From JAUSNA01 sp964568885 (GTDB taxonomy: Bacteria; Patescibacteriota; Microgenomatia; Levybacterales; GWA1-39-11), in contig CAZMSF010000004.1 in assembly GCA_964568885.1 (NCBI GenBank), positions 1 through 62,869 on the forward strand: a DNA stretch of 62,869 bases, written 5' to 3'. Below the pieces are notes generated by a model. The model made no database searches, was not told where the DNA came from, and saw only the letters and a program-made list of their open reading frames with translations. Of this stretch, positions 51,736 to 60,509 are shown one piece after another; position 1 is the first letter of the stretch, and every line of letters begins with the position of its first letter. Made by a program: the position numbers and the translations under genes.

Positions 51736-53259
51736 ATGAAAAATAAAATTTTCGTCTTTTTTCTCCTTTTTGCAGTAGGTGTAACTACTCGGTTTCCGTT
51801 ATCTGAGCGGTATATGTCGCACACGGACGCTTCATCTCTGACATTGGCTTTATCACATTACAATCTTTTGCAAGAGACTCCGGCCCCGCCGGGGTACCCT
51901 TTGTACTTTGCAATGGGTACCGTAATCAATTTTTTCTTCAGCAATCCGCATCTGTCACTTGTTTTCGAGAGCGCGCTTTTTAGTGGTATCGGAGCAGTTG
52001 CATTTTACCTATTTGGTAAGTCAATTGGTGGAATAAAAACAGGTATTATCTCCTCATTGCTTTTCCTTTGTGCGCCTTCTCTTTATTTTTTTGGGTTGAC
52101 TGTATATCCCTATGTCGTTGTGATAAGTATATATACAATTTTCATTTGGATTGCATATTTGATTATCATAAAGAAAGAGTTTAAAAGATGGTTACCGCTT
52201 GGGTTCGTATACGCGCTTCTTATTGGAACTCGTCCACAAGAACTTATTACAACACTTCCCTTATTTGTTTTTGCGGCGCTTGTTTTACCCAAATTTTATA
52301 AACTTAAAACTTTTATTGTTTTTATTATCATTACTCTTGTTTGGTTGATACCTTTTCTTTCATTTGTTGGAGGCATTGGAAGTTATGTTGCCGTTTCCTC
52401 AAGGGCAGCTTCACAAGCCATTCCAAGTCCTTCATTAATTCAATTCGTTGCAAAAAAATTTGAATTATTAAGCGGGCTTTACTTAACTCTTGGAGTAGGT
52501 CTTCTTATTTTACCCTTATATGCAGTTGTTTTTATAAAAAAAATTATTGAAAAAAAGTGGAGAACAAAAGTAAATCGGAAAAAAGTAATTTTTATTCTGC
52601 TTTGGGTATTGCCGGTTCTTTTTTTCAATCTGTTTATTCGTACAGAGCATGTAGGATATCAGTCGGGGTATCTCATTTTTCTGCTCCTGGTGATATCTTG
52701 TGCAATGCCTCGGCTGTTTAAAAAAAATAGTATTCTTATTATTGCTGCGGCACTTGTAGCAGCGGTAAATTTGTTTATTTTTTTTCAGGATAGAGATCCT
52801 GGTTACAAGAAAGCATATAGGCAAAGCTCGTTTCATTATTCGGACATCAGAAGAAATGATTATGAACTCTCAAATAAAATTTCATATATTAATAGGAACT
52901 TCTCTCCTCAAAAGACAATAATAATAGCAGGCCCATTTTTTTGGAGACATGCTCGATATTACCTACCCGAGTACTTGCTCTATGAAATAGATGCTATCGC
53001 TCAAGACATGGACAATTCAAACACACGGCGTGATGCAAAGAATTTACTTTTTAGGTCCTACCAATCAAATAACCGCTTTTTTGTCGTCCCTCCGGGCATC
53101 AATGCAATTGTTCTTTTTGATGATGATATGGATGAATGGGTCACAACAAGCAAGAAGGTAGCAAGCTTTAAGGGTACTGCAAAGCTTACCGTTCTTACTG
53201 TAAAGGGCGGGGATACTGTCAAATATGGATATCACAGATTGGAGGTCGTCGCAAAATGA
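51736..53259 (+). CDS. GT-C-type multi-spanning membrane glycosyltransferase
   Basis: 507 residues with about ten helices. The first loop reads MSHTDASSLTLALSHYN with Asp31, followed by PAPPGYPLYFAMG at about 50-61, a motif of GT-C proteins related to the PMT and DUF2723 groups. After the last helix (about 345) a soluble outside domain of 160 residues follows. It begins a run of four tightly packed genes up to 55748. The next gene overlaps it by 4 bases. The donor is probably a polyprenyl-phosphate sugar. Confidence 0.82.
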   Translation: MKNKIFVFFLLFAVGVTTRFPLSERYMSHTDASSLTLALSHYNLLQETPAPPGYPLYFAMGTVINFFFSNPHLSLVFESALFSGIGAVAFYLFGKSIGGIKTGIISSLLFLCAPSLYFFGLTVYPYVVVISIYTIFIWIAYLIIIKKEFKRWLPLGFVYALLIGTRPQELITTLPLFVFAALVLPKFYKLKTFIVFIIITLVWLIPFLSFVGGIGSYVAVSSRAASQAIPSPSLIQFVAKKFELLSGLYLTLGVGLLILPLYAVVFIKKIIEKKWRTKVNRKKVIFILLWVLPVLFFNLFIRTEHVGYQSGYLIFLLLVISCAMPRLFKKNSILIIAAALVAAVNLFIFFQDRDPGYKKAYRQSSFHYSDIRRNDYELSNKISYINRNFSPQKTIIIAGPFFWRHARYYLPEYLLYEIDAIAQDMDNSNTRRDAKNLLFRSYQSNNRFFVVPPGINAIVLFDDDMDEWVTTSKKVASFKGTAKLTVLTVKGGDTVKYGYHRLEVVAK

Positions 53260-53732
53260 TGAGACCAAAACAACTTATTATTCTCTCCTATGGCATCGTG
53301 ATCATTTTATGGGTTGGTATATCCTTTTTCCGCATGGCAAACAATCTCGGGAATTTAGTAAAGGATTTTCGTCTATTATCCTTATCCGATGGGATGAGGA
53401 AAGAAATTGTGTATGGAACAATCTATGATTTTTGCAATTTTGTCGAACAAAAAACCCCAGCCCGCTCAGAAATAATTTTCTTGTCTTCGGGTGCAAAACC
53501 TTTTTATTTTTGCCGCTACCAACTTTACCCCCGAAAGCTTTATTTTGCCAGAACGATAAAAGAGGTGGAAGATATGAAAAGGCAAGGACGTTACGATTAC
53601 CTTTTGATATACAAAAGCTCTAACCCTTTAGAAAACGAGAATCAGTCCTCAAAGTGGAATCTTAATAACTTTTCTTCAAAGGATGTTTATAGGAGTGACA
53701 CCGGAGACGAAGGGAGGGTAATACCGCTATGA
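53256..53732 (+). CDS. Single-helix membrane protein between two GT-C genes
   Basis: 158 residues. One N-terminal helix at about 7-24 is followed by a soluble domain with RSEIIFLSSGAKPFYFCRYQLYPRKLYFA and YDYLLIYKSS. This alternation of strand and helix looks like the outside C-terminal domain seen in several GT-C proteins, here as a separate protein. Both of its ends overlap the neighbouring GT-C genes by 4 bases (ATGA), so translation is coupled. No named family was recognised. It may be a split-off acceptor-binding domain. Confidence 0.78.
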   Translation: MMRPKQLIILSYGIVIILWVGISFFRMANNLGNLVKDFRLLSLSDGMRKEIVYGTIYDFCNFVEQKTPARSEIIFLSSGAKPFYFCRYQLYPRKLYFARTIKEVEDMKRQGRYDYLLIYKSSNPLENENQSSKWNLNNFSSKDVYRSDTGDEGRVIPL

Positions 53733-55057
53733 ATTTTATATTAGCGTTACTGTCAATTTTACTCATGACAGTAATTGGGTTTTCTATCATTAAGTTCCTG
53801 AACGTTTTTGAAAAAAGGAGTGGTTATGAAATACTGCCGTATGCTTTCGGCTTGGGAGCTGGGGTTGCATCATTGCAGCTATATCTCTATTCAAGGGTAG
53901 GAGCTCCATGGCAATTAGGACTTATTACTGCCCCCTGGATAGTTGTTGTTCTCGCCTGTTTTTTTCGTTGGAAATTAGCTATTAGCAAACAAAAAATTAT
54001 GGGAAAGAATTCATTGGTTGAAAAGCTTCTGCTCATAGCAATCGGCATTCTTATCATCTTTGTAACTTTGGAGTCTCAGATGCGTCCGGTTACCGCGTGG
54101 GATGGATGGTCAAGTTGGTTATTGAGGGCAAAAATGTTTTTTATTGAAAAAGGGGTTACACCTGGAACTTTTGCCTACATACCTTCGGAATATCCCGTCG
54201 CTGTAAGTCTAATGTCGACGTTTCTATATCTGTTCATGGGAAAATTAGATGACAAAAGCGTGCTATTATTGTATCCTGCCTTTTATATTGCATTGGGTCT
54301 CCTTTTCTTTAGCTCGCTTACATTAATAACCGGGAAGAAAATTGCGTTACTTTTTACATTTCTTCTCTTGTCTATTCAAAACGTAATCCGTCACAGTGGG
54401 AGATTTGAGGCTGGACAGGCGGATATCATTTTGGGCTTCTATGCCTTTGCAAGCCTGATGCTTTTTTCACTTTACAGTAAAGTTAAAAACTTAAAAACTC
54501 TTCTCTTGCTGCAGATGTTTCTTGTGATAACAAGTCTCATAAAGGATGATGGGATCTCGCTTGTCCTCTTTATTCAAGGAATCTTGCTTTTTCTTATTCT
54601 CAAGAGAAAATCATATACGCATTTGCTTCTGTTCGTAGTTTGGCTTCTACCTTTCATAGAATGGCAATTATTCAAAACTAAATTAGTGCTCCCCTCGGCT
54701 CCATCGTATATCGGAAACACACTTCATTTAGACAGGATTCCCCTGATTTTTGTAGAATTCGCAAAAGAATTCCTAAATATTGGCAATTGGAATCTGGTGT
54801 GGATTGCATTTGCTATTTCGGTAGTTATCTACATTACTTCTATCAAGCGGAATTTACGTTATCTTCCCTATTATGGAATTGTTATTTTCCAAATATGTGT
54901 ATATGCCGGAGTTTTTCTGGTCACCTCACCCGACCCGCATCACCACATTCCCAACGTGATAAACAGAGCATTTCTGCATATTGTTCCCATTGCGATGTTT
55001 GCAGTAGCTGCAAATACTGCTATCATTAAAGGAAAATTAAAAAATGACAAAATATAA
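53729..55057 (+). CDS. GT-C-like multi-spanning membrane protein
   Basis: 442 residues with about eleven helices. The first outside loop after two or three helices has RPVTAWDGWSSWLLRAKMFF with Asp125 followed by Trp, then PSEYPVAVSLMSTFLY. The AWDGW..WL pattern with one acidic residue is found in bacterial GT-C-like membrane proteins without an assigned sugar. RHSGRFEAGQADIILGFYAF follows in a later loop. It is translated in overlap with the small protein before it and the methyltransferase after it (14 bases). Confidence 0.78.
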   Translation: MNFILALLSILLMTVIGFSIIKFLNVFEKRSGYEILPYAFGLGAGVASLQLYLYSRVGAPWQLGLITAPWIVVVLACFFRWKLAISKQKIMGKNSLVEKLLLIAIGILIIFVTLESQMRPVTAWDGWSSWLLRAKMFFIEKGVTPGTFAYIPSEYPVAVSLMSTFLYLFMGKLDDKSVLLLYPAFYIALGLLFFSSLTLITGKKIALLFTFLLLSIQNVIRHSGRFEAGQADIILGFYAFASLMLFSLYSKVKNLKTLLLLQMFLVITSLIKDDGISLVLFIQGILLFLILKRKSYTHLLLFVVWLLPFIEWQLFKTKLVLPSAPSYIGNTLHLDRIPLIFVEFAKEFLNIGNWNLVWIAFAISVVIYITSIKRNLRYLPYYGIVIFQICVYAGVFLVTSPDPHHHIPNVINRAFLHIVPIAMFAVAANTAIIKGKLKNDKI

Positions 55058-55748
55058 AAGTGTAAAGACATTGGAGATACTTGAAGGTGCTGACAATTAT
55101 AATAGTTGGATTGCATCAAGAGTAAAAAAGTTCATTGAAAGTCCTGCCCTCGAAATTGGCGCGGGGACAGGGAATATTTCAGAATATTTCTCAGATCTTA
55201 AAGAATTGGTACTTAGCGATAACGACGTAAATTTAGTGGAATGCTTGAGAAACAAATTTGGCGGAAAAAAGAATGTAAGGGTTGAAATCTTGGATATCTC
55301 GAAGCACTTTTCAAAAATTATCAATAAATTCTCTTCAATATATGCAATTAACGTGCTGGAGCACATCGAACAAGATACTATCGCGCTTTCAAATATAAAC
55401 CGGCTCTTGAAATCGGATGGAAGGGTGGTATTACTTGTTCCTGCAAAGAAATTTGCCTATACGAAACTTGACAAAAGCTTGGGGCATTTTAGAAGGTATG
55501 AAAAAAAAGAATTGAGGGAAAAGCTGGAAAGAGCAGGATTTACGGTTGAATATCTTGAATATTTCAATATTGTTGGGCTTTTCAGCTGGCTCATACGGAC
55601 CAAATTAACCCGTAAACACAGCGAGTTAAAAAGTTCACACGTAAAGCTTTTTGACTTTATTGTTCCCATTCTAAGAAAAACAGAACCGGTAAACGGAATG
55701 CCATTGGGAATTTCACTCATTGCGGTCGGAAAAAAAGTAAGACTGTAG
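55044..55748 (+). CDS. SAM-dependent methyltransferase
   Basis: 234 residues. Motif I is ALEIGAGTGNISEYF (about 35-49), the acidic adenosine contact is LSDNDVN, and YAINVLEHIEQD is the post-motif II segment. The piece KLDKSLGHFRRYEKKEL is shared by a widely found group of methyltransferases in glycan and lipid clusters. It is cytosolic. Its first 14 bases overlap the GT-C-like gene, and it closes this four-gene run. Methylation of a lipid-linked sugar is the plausible job; no chemical detail can be given. Confidence 0.87.
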   Translation: MTKYKSVKTLEILEGADNYNSWIASRVKKFIESPALEIGAGTGNISEYFSDLKELVLSDNDVNLVECLRNKFGGKKNVRVEILDISKHFSKIINKFSSIYAINVLEHIEQDTIALSNINRLLKSDGRVVLLVPAKKFAYTKLDKSLGHFRRYEKKELREKLERAGFTVEYLEYFNIVGLFSWLIRTKLTRKHSELKSSHVKLFDFIVPILRKTEPVNGMPLGISLIAVGKKVRL

Positions 55749-55770
55749 TTATTGGATTTTTTTGTCAAAA

Positions 55771-55776
55771 TAGAAT
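55771..55776 (+). promoter_or_regulatory. -10-like element (TAGAAT) before the WaaE-like gene
   Basis: TAGAAT ends 6 bases before the ATG at 55783. No -35 at proper spacing and no Shine-Dalgarno sequence are seen. Confidence 0.4.
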
Positions 55777-55782
55777 AATGTC

Positions 55783-56529
55783 ATGAAAAGCTCTCTTAGT
55801 ATCGTTGTTTTGACTCATAATGACGAGAGTAAAATTGTAGATTGCCTTGAGTGCCTGAGTTTCGCCGACGAGTTGATAGTTGTGGATGACAACTCGCATG
55901 ACAGGACGGTAGAGCTGGCAAAACAATTTACCGATAAAATATATGTACGGGAGCTTAATAGGAATTTTTCCAATCAGCGGAATTTTGCATTAAACAATGT
56001 GCACTCAACCTGGGTTCTATTTGTTGATTCGGACGAATTGGTCTCAAAAGCATTGAGAGATGAAATCCTTCAAGCTATCGAAAAAAAGGGTATTTCCGGA
56101 TTTTCCTTAAAGAGATTTGATTATGTGTGGGGTAAAAAAATGACACATGGAGAGTTAAGCCAAGTTAAACTTTTAAGATTGGCAAAAAAAGATGACGGCA
56201 AATGGCATGGTAAAGTTCATGAAACATTGAAAGTTATCGGAGAAATTGGAGAGCTTGCTCAGCCTTTGCTGCATGTACCTCATCAGAATATTAAAGAATT
56301 TGTCTCGGATATTGACGAATACTCAACGCTTAGAGCTGAAGAACTTATGGAGAAGGGTGTTTCATCGTCGGTTTTTCAAGTCATATGTTTTCCTCTTGGT
56401 AAATTCATTCAGAATTATATAGTAAGACAAGGATACAAAGATGGAATCCCCGGAATGCTATACGCATTAATGATGAGCTTTCATTCGTTTTTAGTGCGGG
56501 CAAAATTATATCAGCTCAATCATGGGTAG
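55783..56529 (+). CDS. GT2 family glycosyltransferase, WaaE/KdtX type
   Basis: 248 residues. LSIVVLTHNDESKIVDCLECLSFADELIVVDDNSHDRT is the start of the WaaE (KdtX) group, followed by FSNQRNFALNNV and the metal motif VDSDE. The downstream WHGKVHETLKV segment, with conserved Trp, His and Glu, is also specific. Known relatives are beta-1,4-glucosyltransferases that act on LPS-core heptose, which is of interest since this locus makes GDP-heptose, though no such link is proven. A C-terminal amphipathic part may touch the membrane. It overlaps the next gene by 8 bases. Confidence 0.88.
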   Translation: MKSSLSIVVLTHNDESKIVDCLECLSFADELIVVDDNSHDRTVELAKQFTDKIYVRELNRNFSNQRNFALNNVHSTWVLFVDSDELVSKALRDEILQAIEKKGISGFSLKRFDYVWGKKMTHGELSQVKLLRLAKKDDGKWHGKVHETLKVIGEIGELAQPLLHVPHQNIKEFVSDIDEYSTLRAEELMEKGVSSSVFQVICFPLGKFIQNYIVRQGYKDGIPGMLYALMMSFHSFLVRAKLYQLNHG

Positions 56530-58090
56530 ACGTTCCACGAAGAGTAGTTTCGGTAATTCCTTTGCATTGTTTTTGACAAGTAAGTGGCCCGTAGCTTTAT
56601 TGCTTTTCCTTTTCGCTTTTTCCATACGGTTACTTACTCTTAACAAAATCGGGAAAACGTGGGATGAGGGCGCATATGTCGAATTGGGCCACAGATATGT
56701 CGAGTTGGCGCTCAAACATGACTTTGCAAATTCATATTGGTATCTACAGTCGGATCATCCTCCGCTGGCACGGTATATCTACGGTTTGGCGAGTACTTTT
56801 GACAGTAAAAATGTCGACGGTAAGGTCATCTTCAATAATTCGTACACTGTCTCGCGAGTAGTATCGGCTCTCATGGGTTCACTTGCTGTGTTGTTTGTTG
56901 CGCTCATCGGGTACAAGTATTTTTCCTCTTTTGTTGCAATTTCGTCGGGTTTAATTTTTGCGCTTATTCCTTTTTTTGTCGGATTGTCGCAACTCGGGAC
57001 CCTTGAAAGCCCGATTATGCTTTTTTTCACAGCGAGCGTATTCTTTTTCTTGGAATACCTGTCAAAACCTACAAGTAGAAATCTCATTGTTACCGGTGTG
57101 CTTCTCGGCTGCTCAGTTCTTGTTAAACAGTCAAATATCATTATTGTTCCACTTCTTTTTTTTATTGCGATTACAAAAAATGTAACAGCAGGGAAAAAAA
57201 TAAAGAGAAAAACATTGTTTTTTGACATAAGAAGTATTGCATTTATAATTCTTATCTCATTCTTCACCTGTTTCGCGCTTTGGCCAATGCCGTTTTTTCA
57301 CCTCAATGAGCTTTTGGAAGTACAAAATAAGATGTGGGTGCTCGCAGTGAAGCTTCCGCCGCCCGAAGTTTATTTTGGAGTATTGCGTTTGGTTCCGAAG
57401 CCATACTATGTAGTCATGTTTCTTTTTACAACTCCTCTGCTTCTTTTAGTGTTGGGAATTCTGGGAGGAGCGAAGGTATTAATGAGAAAGAAATTCATGA
57501 TGGTTGTTGTGTTGGTTTGGTTTTTCTTTCCATTTTTTCAGACGTTCTATCCTTTTAAACAACATGGCGTGCGGTATATTATTGAAATTTATGCACCTTT
57601 TTCTTTACTGTGCGGTATTGGATTGGAATTCTTTTGTGAAGCACTGCGAAAAGTACAATACATAAAATCAATTTCGATAGCTTTTGTCCTTGTGTATCTT
57701 TTCATTGTGTTATCAAAAGTTTCACCGTATTATCTTGATTATTTCAATGAGATTATCGGCGGGAACAATTATGTATATCGACACACATTATTCCAGATGG
57801 GGTGGTGGGGACAGGGCATCGAAGAAGCTGTAAAATTTATTTCATCAAAAGAAAAAAATGTAGTAACCGTTGCAGTCAATGGGCCACAGCCTGCAACTGT
57901 TGTGCCTCGTTTATGGAATATAAAAACGGTCTATTACAATAGAAATTCGGATTCCGATTATGTTATTGTCCCATATTTTGATGTAGTAAGGCTTGGTTTT
58001 CCGGAGGAAGAATTAAAGGCAAAATATAAAGAAGTGCATAGTGTTTTTGTCGACAATGCAAAGCTCGTGAAAGTCTACAAGCACATTTAG
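56522..58090 (+). CDS. GT39/PMT-type polyprenyl-phosphate glycosyltransferase
   Basis: 522 residues with about eleven helices. This is the clearest GT39-type (protein O-mannosyltransferase/ArnT-like) protein of the window: TWDEGAY with Asp48 and Glu49 in the first outside loop, and SDHPPLARYIYGL at 78-89. The C-terminal part contains GVRYIIEIYAPF, also a family motif, and an outside tail. It would transfer a sugar from a polyprenyl-phosphate carrier to a protein, lipid or glycan on the outer face. The convergent DPM1-like gene at 58087 would be a natural partner that makes the donor. Confidence 0.9.
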   Translation: MGRRSTKSSFGNSFALFLTSKWPVALLLFLFAFSIRLLTLNKIGKTWDEGAYVELGHRYVELALKHDFANSYWYLQSDHPPLARYIYGLASTFDSKNVDGKVIFNNSYTVSRVVSALMGSLAVLFVALIGYKYFSSFVAISSGLIFALIPFFVGLSQLGTLESPIMLFFTASVFFFLEYLSKPTSRNLIVTGVLLGCSVLVKQSNIIIVPLLFFIAITKNVTAGKKIKRKTLFFDIRSIAFIILISFFTCFALWPMPFFHLNELLEVQNKMWVLAVKLPPPEVYFGVLRLVPKPYYVVMFLFTTPLLLLVLGILGGAKVLMRKKFMMVVVLVWFFFPFFQTFYPFKQHGVRYIIEIYAPFSLLCGIGLEFFCEALRKVQYIKSISIAFVLVYLFIVLSKVSPYYLDYFNEIIGGNNYVYRHTLFQMGWWGQGIEEAVKFISSKEKNVVTVAVNGPQPATVVPRLWNIKTVYYNRNSDSDYVIVPYFDVVRLGFPEEELKAKYKEVHSVFVDNAKLVKVYKHI

Positions 58091-58797
58091 TTAGCACCAA
58101 GCCGTATCCGAATTAAATCTCTTACCGAAATGTAGATTTCATGGAGATCAGCTTTTGAGCCACCCAATCTTCTATTCACGAAAGTTGTTGGTCGTTCTCT
58201 CAATTTATACCCTTTTCTGAAAAGATAATATGTCGCTTCGGGTATTGTAACAAATCCGGTGCTTTTGAAATCGTAGTTTACCAACAATTCGACTGCAGTT
58301 CTTGGGTATAATCTGAAGCCATTCGTATTGTCATGAATTGGTAATCCAAAAAGCAAAGAATTAAAAGAATTCGCAAGCTTACTAAGCAATCTCCTGTGAT
58401 ATGGACTATTGATGATCTTGCTTCTTTTTAAATAGCGCGAAGCGATTACGACTGTCTTGTTATCGGTAAGTTTAAGCAGCTGCGGCAATTCATCGGGGTC
58501 GTGGGAAAGGTCGGCATCCATTTCAATAAATGTTTGTGATTTAAAGTGGGTAAGCGCATATCGAAATCCATGGAGTACAGCGGTCCCTCTGCCCATTTTT
58601 GATTTTCTTTTGAGATGCAGAACTGTTTTGTATTTTTTCGTAAGTGCAGAAAGAACTTCTTTTGTGTTATCTTTTGAATTATCATCAACAACAACTACAT
58701 AAACTCTTCTGACGTTTTTAAATATTTTTGGAATAAGAATTTTTAAATTTTCCGCTTCGTTGTAAACAGGTACTACAATTGTGGGTGGCAAATTCAT
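58087..58797 (-). CDS. DPM1-like polyprenyl-phosphate glycosyltransferase
   Basis: 236 residues from the ATG at 58797; the frame reaches 58863 but the promoter lies inside that extension. TIVVPVYNEAENLKILIPKIF, VVDDNSKDNT, MGRGTAVLHGFRYAL and the metal motif EMDADLSHDPDELPQLL are those of dolichol-phosphate-mannose synthases, the closest match of the three in this window. NTNGFRLYPRTAVELL is the acceptor segment. It has no membrane helix. It probably produces polyprenyl-phosphate mannose or glucose for the GT39-type enzyme encoded convergently with a 4-base overlap. Confidence 0.9.
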   Translation of the reverse strand: MNLPPTIVVPVYNEAENLKILIPKIFKNVRRVYVVVVDDNSKDNTKEVLSALTKKYKTVLHLKRKSKMGRGTAVLHGFRYALTHFKSQTFIEMDADLSHDPDELPQLLKLTDNKTVVIASRYLKRSKIINSPYHRRLLSKLANSFNSLLFGLPIHDNTNGFRLYPRTAVELLVNYDFKSTGFVTIPEATYYLFRKGYKLRERPTTFVNRRLGGSKADLHEIYISVRDLIRIRLGAN

Positions 58798-58803
58798 GGA
58801 AAA

Positions 58804-58832
58804 AGTATAGTTCGTAGCTTTGCTTCGTGCAA
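58804..58832 (-). promoter_or_regulatory. Promoter TTGCAC-17-TATACT for the DPM1-like gene
   Basis: On the minus strand TTGCAC (58832-58827) and TATACT (58809-58804) are spaced 17 bases, and the -10 ends 6 bases before the ATG at 58797. The predicted transcript is leaderless. Confidence 0.6.
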
Positions 58833-58851
58833 TAACCAATTTTTTGCATAG

Positions 58852-58857
58852 TATAAT
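58852..58857 (+). promoter_or_regulatory. -10 element (TATAAT) before the 30-residue gene
   Basis: TATAAT ends 6 bases before the ATG at 58864. It lies 20 bases outside the -35 of the divergent minus-strand promoter. Confidence 0.5.
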
Positions 58858-58863
58858 AGCCAT

Positions 58864-58956
58864 ATGAAAAAAATTGACATGTTTTATCTATTGTGGAGCA
58901 TTCTCATTCTTGGAGCATATCTTTTTCATATTATTTGTAAATCCGGAAGATGTTAA
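58864..58956 (+). CDS. 30-residue membrane peptide upstream of a GT-C gene
   Basis: A short frame of 30 codons (starting MKKIDMFYLLWS) encodes a basic start, one hydrophobic helix of about 19 residues, and a short basic end KSGRC. A perfect TATAAT lies 6 bases before its ATG, and its stop overlaps the ATG of the 519-residue GT-C gene (ATGTTAA). These features make it more than chance and suggest that it couples translation of, or works with, the downstream enzyme. No homologue family was recognised. It could instead be only a leader peptide. Confidence 0.55.
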   Translation: MKKIDMFYLLWSILILGAYLFHIICKSGRC

Positions 58957-60509
58957 AAATCGCATTTTTAATCGGTATTTATTCATATTGCGTATTACTG
59001 CTTGGCCTTGCAGGTTGCCTTAGAGTTTCGTTTCTGTTGCCGCTCACTGTGTTATTTGTGCTTGTTAGCTTGTATTTAATGCAAGAAGAACTGAAATATA
59101 TAGGGAGGGCAAAGAGTATCTTTAATAAAAAAAAGGAAAGGGTTCTGTTTCTTTTTCTTGGGCTACTATTACTTGTAAATCTTATTGGTGCACTCGGACC
59201 GGAGCTGGCGTTTGACGCATTATGGTATCACTTAACAATCCCAAAAATTTATTTATTGCATGCAAAGACATATTTTATACCGGGAAATCTTTTATATTAC
59301 AACCTGATGCCGAAGCTTTCCGAAATGTTGTATGTTGCCGCTCTTGCATTAGGGAATGAAATTGTTGCCAAAATGGTGCATTATTTCTTTGGTATTTTAT
59401 CCTGCATTGCGCTATACAGACTTTCCCGTTTGTATCTTACGAGGAGTTGGGCAATTGTCGCGGTCATCGTTTTTTATTCCAACCTCGTCATTTCTTGGCT
59501 TTCCATTACCGCATATTCCGATTTGCCCCGGGTATTTTTTGAAATACTTTCATTCTATTATTTTTTGTTGTACACAAAGAAAAAGAAGAATTCTCATTTT
59601 GTTGCAAGCGCATTGTTATTGGGTTTTGCGATTTCGACAAAAGTTCTTGCAGTCGGAACGGTTGCAATATTTGGCGTTCTTATTTGGTCTTTAAAGTTAA
59701 ATACGCGTATCAAATTGAGGAGAATGCTTTTTTTCTCTTTACTCTCGCTTCTGGTCCCTCTTCCTTGGTTTGTAATTTCCTATATGAATACTGGTAACCC
59801 CGTTTTTCCGCTGTTTACTCATTTAGGATTAAGAAATTTTTCTTTTCAACTCTTATCTCCCTTCACCATCGTAAAAACATTCATGAATATATTTCTTTTT
59901 TCATCCGACCCAATAAGCCCTATATACATAATTTGTCTTCCTTTGGTTTTTCTTTTGTTAGTTTCGAAATTCAAAACATACAAGCTTCTTTTTCTTTATT
60001 CAGTTATTTCATTCATTATTTGGTATACGACATCTCAATCGGGAGGGGCAAGGTTTCTTTCAGCATATTTGCCCGTATATACACTCCTTTCAGTATTGGC
60101 GATAAGTAGCCTTAAAAGAAAAATGATTGTTTCAATTTCTTTTGGCCTGATACTTTTCATTGCCGTTGTAACAATTGTGTACCGGGCTACGGCAAACGCA
60201 AGATATATTCCGGTACTGTTAGGACTTCAGACAAAACAAGATTTTTTGATGAAGAATCTTAATTTTTCTTTTGGAGATTTTTATGATGAAAATTCAGAAA
60301 TAAAGAAAATAGTCGGGGAAGAGACTGTCGAATTATTGAACATGCACAATCTTTATTATGTCGATTTCCCTTTTACTCTTAGTGAGTTTTCGGAAGACAA
60401 AAAAGCTACATATGTTCTTGTCCAAAGTGGAGATATTCCCCAAAGCTATAGAAATACCCGACTTATCTATAAAAACGATAAAACCCATGTTAAACTCTAT
60501 AAATTATGA
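58950..60509 (+). CDS. GT-C-type multi-spanning membrane glycosyltransferase
   Basis: 519 residues with about eleven helices. After two helices, the first outside loop reads GPELAFDALWYHLTIPKIYLL with Asp89 and His94, followed by PGNLLYYNLMPKLSEMLYVAAL. The fDalwYHL pattern is typical of one group of GT-C-like proteins in bacteria. A soluble outside C-terminal part of about 100 residues ends the protein. It is translated after a 30-residue peptide whose stop overlaps its start codon, and it is coupled to the O-antigen ligase-like gene by a 4-base overlap. Confidence 0.82.
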   Translation: MLKIAFLIGIYSYCVLLLGLAGCLRVSFLLPLTVLFVLVSLYLMQEELKYIGRAKSIFNKKKERVLFLFLGLLLLVNLIGALGPELAFDALWYHLTIPKIYLLHAKTYFIPGNLLYYNLMPKLSEMLYVAALALGNEIVAKMVHYFFGILSCIALYRLSRLYLTRSWAIVAVIVFYSNLVISWLSITAYSDLPRVFFEILSFYYFLLYTKKKKNSHFVASALLLGFAISTKVLAVGTVAIFGVLIWSLKLNTRIKLRRMLFFSLLSLLVPLPWFVISYMNTGNPVFPLFTHLGLRNFSFQLLSPFTIVKTFMNIFLFSSDPISPIYIICLPLVFLLLVSKFKTYKLLFLYSVISFIIWYTTSQSGGARFLSAYLPVYTLLSVLAISSLKRKMIVSISFGLILFIAVVTIVYRATANARYIPVLLGLQTKQDFLMKNLNFSFGDFYDENSEIKKIVGEETVELLNMHNLYYVDFPFTLSEFSEDKKATYVLVQSGDIPQSYRNTRLIYKNDKTHVKLYKL

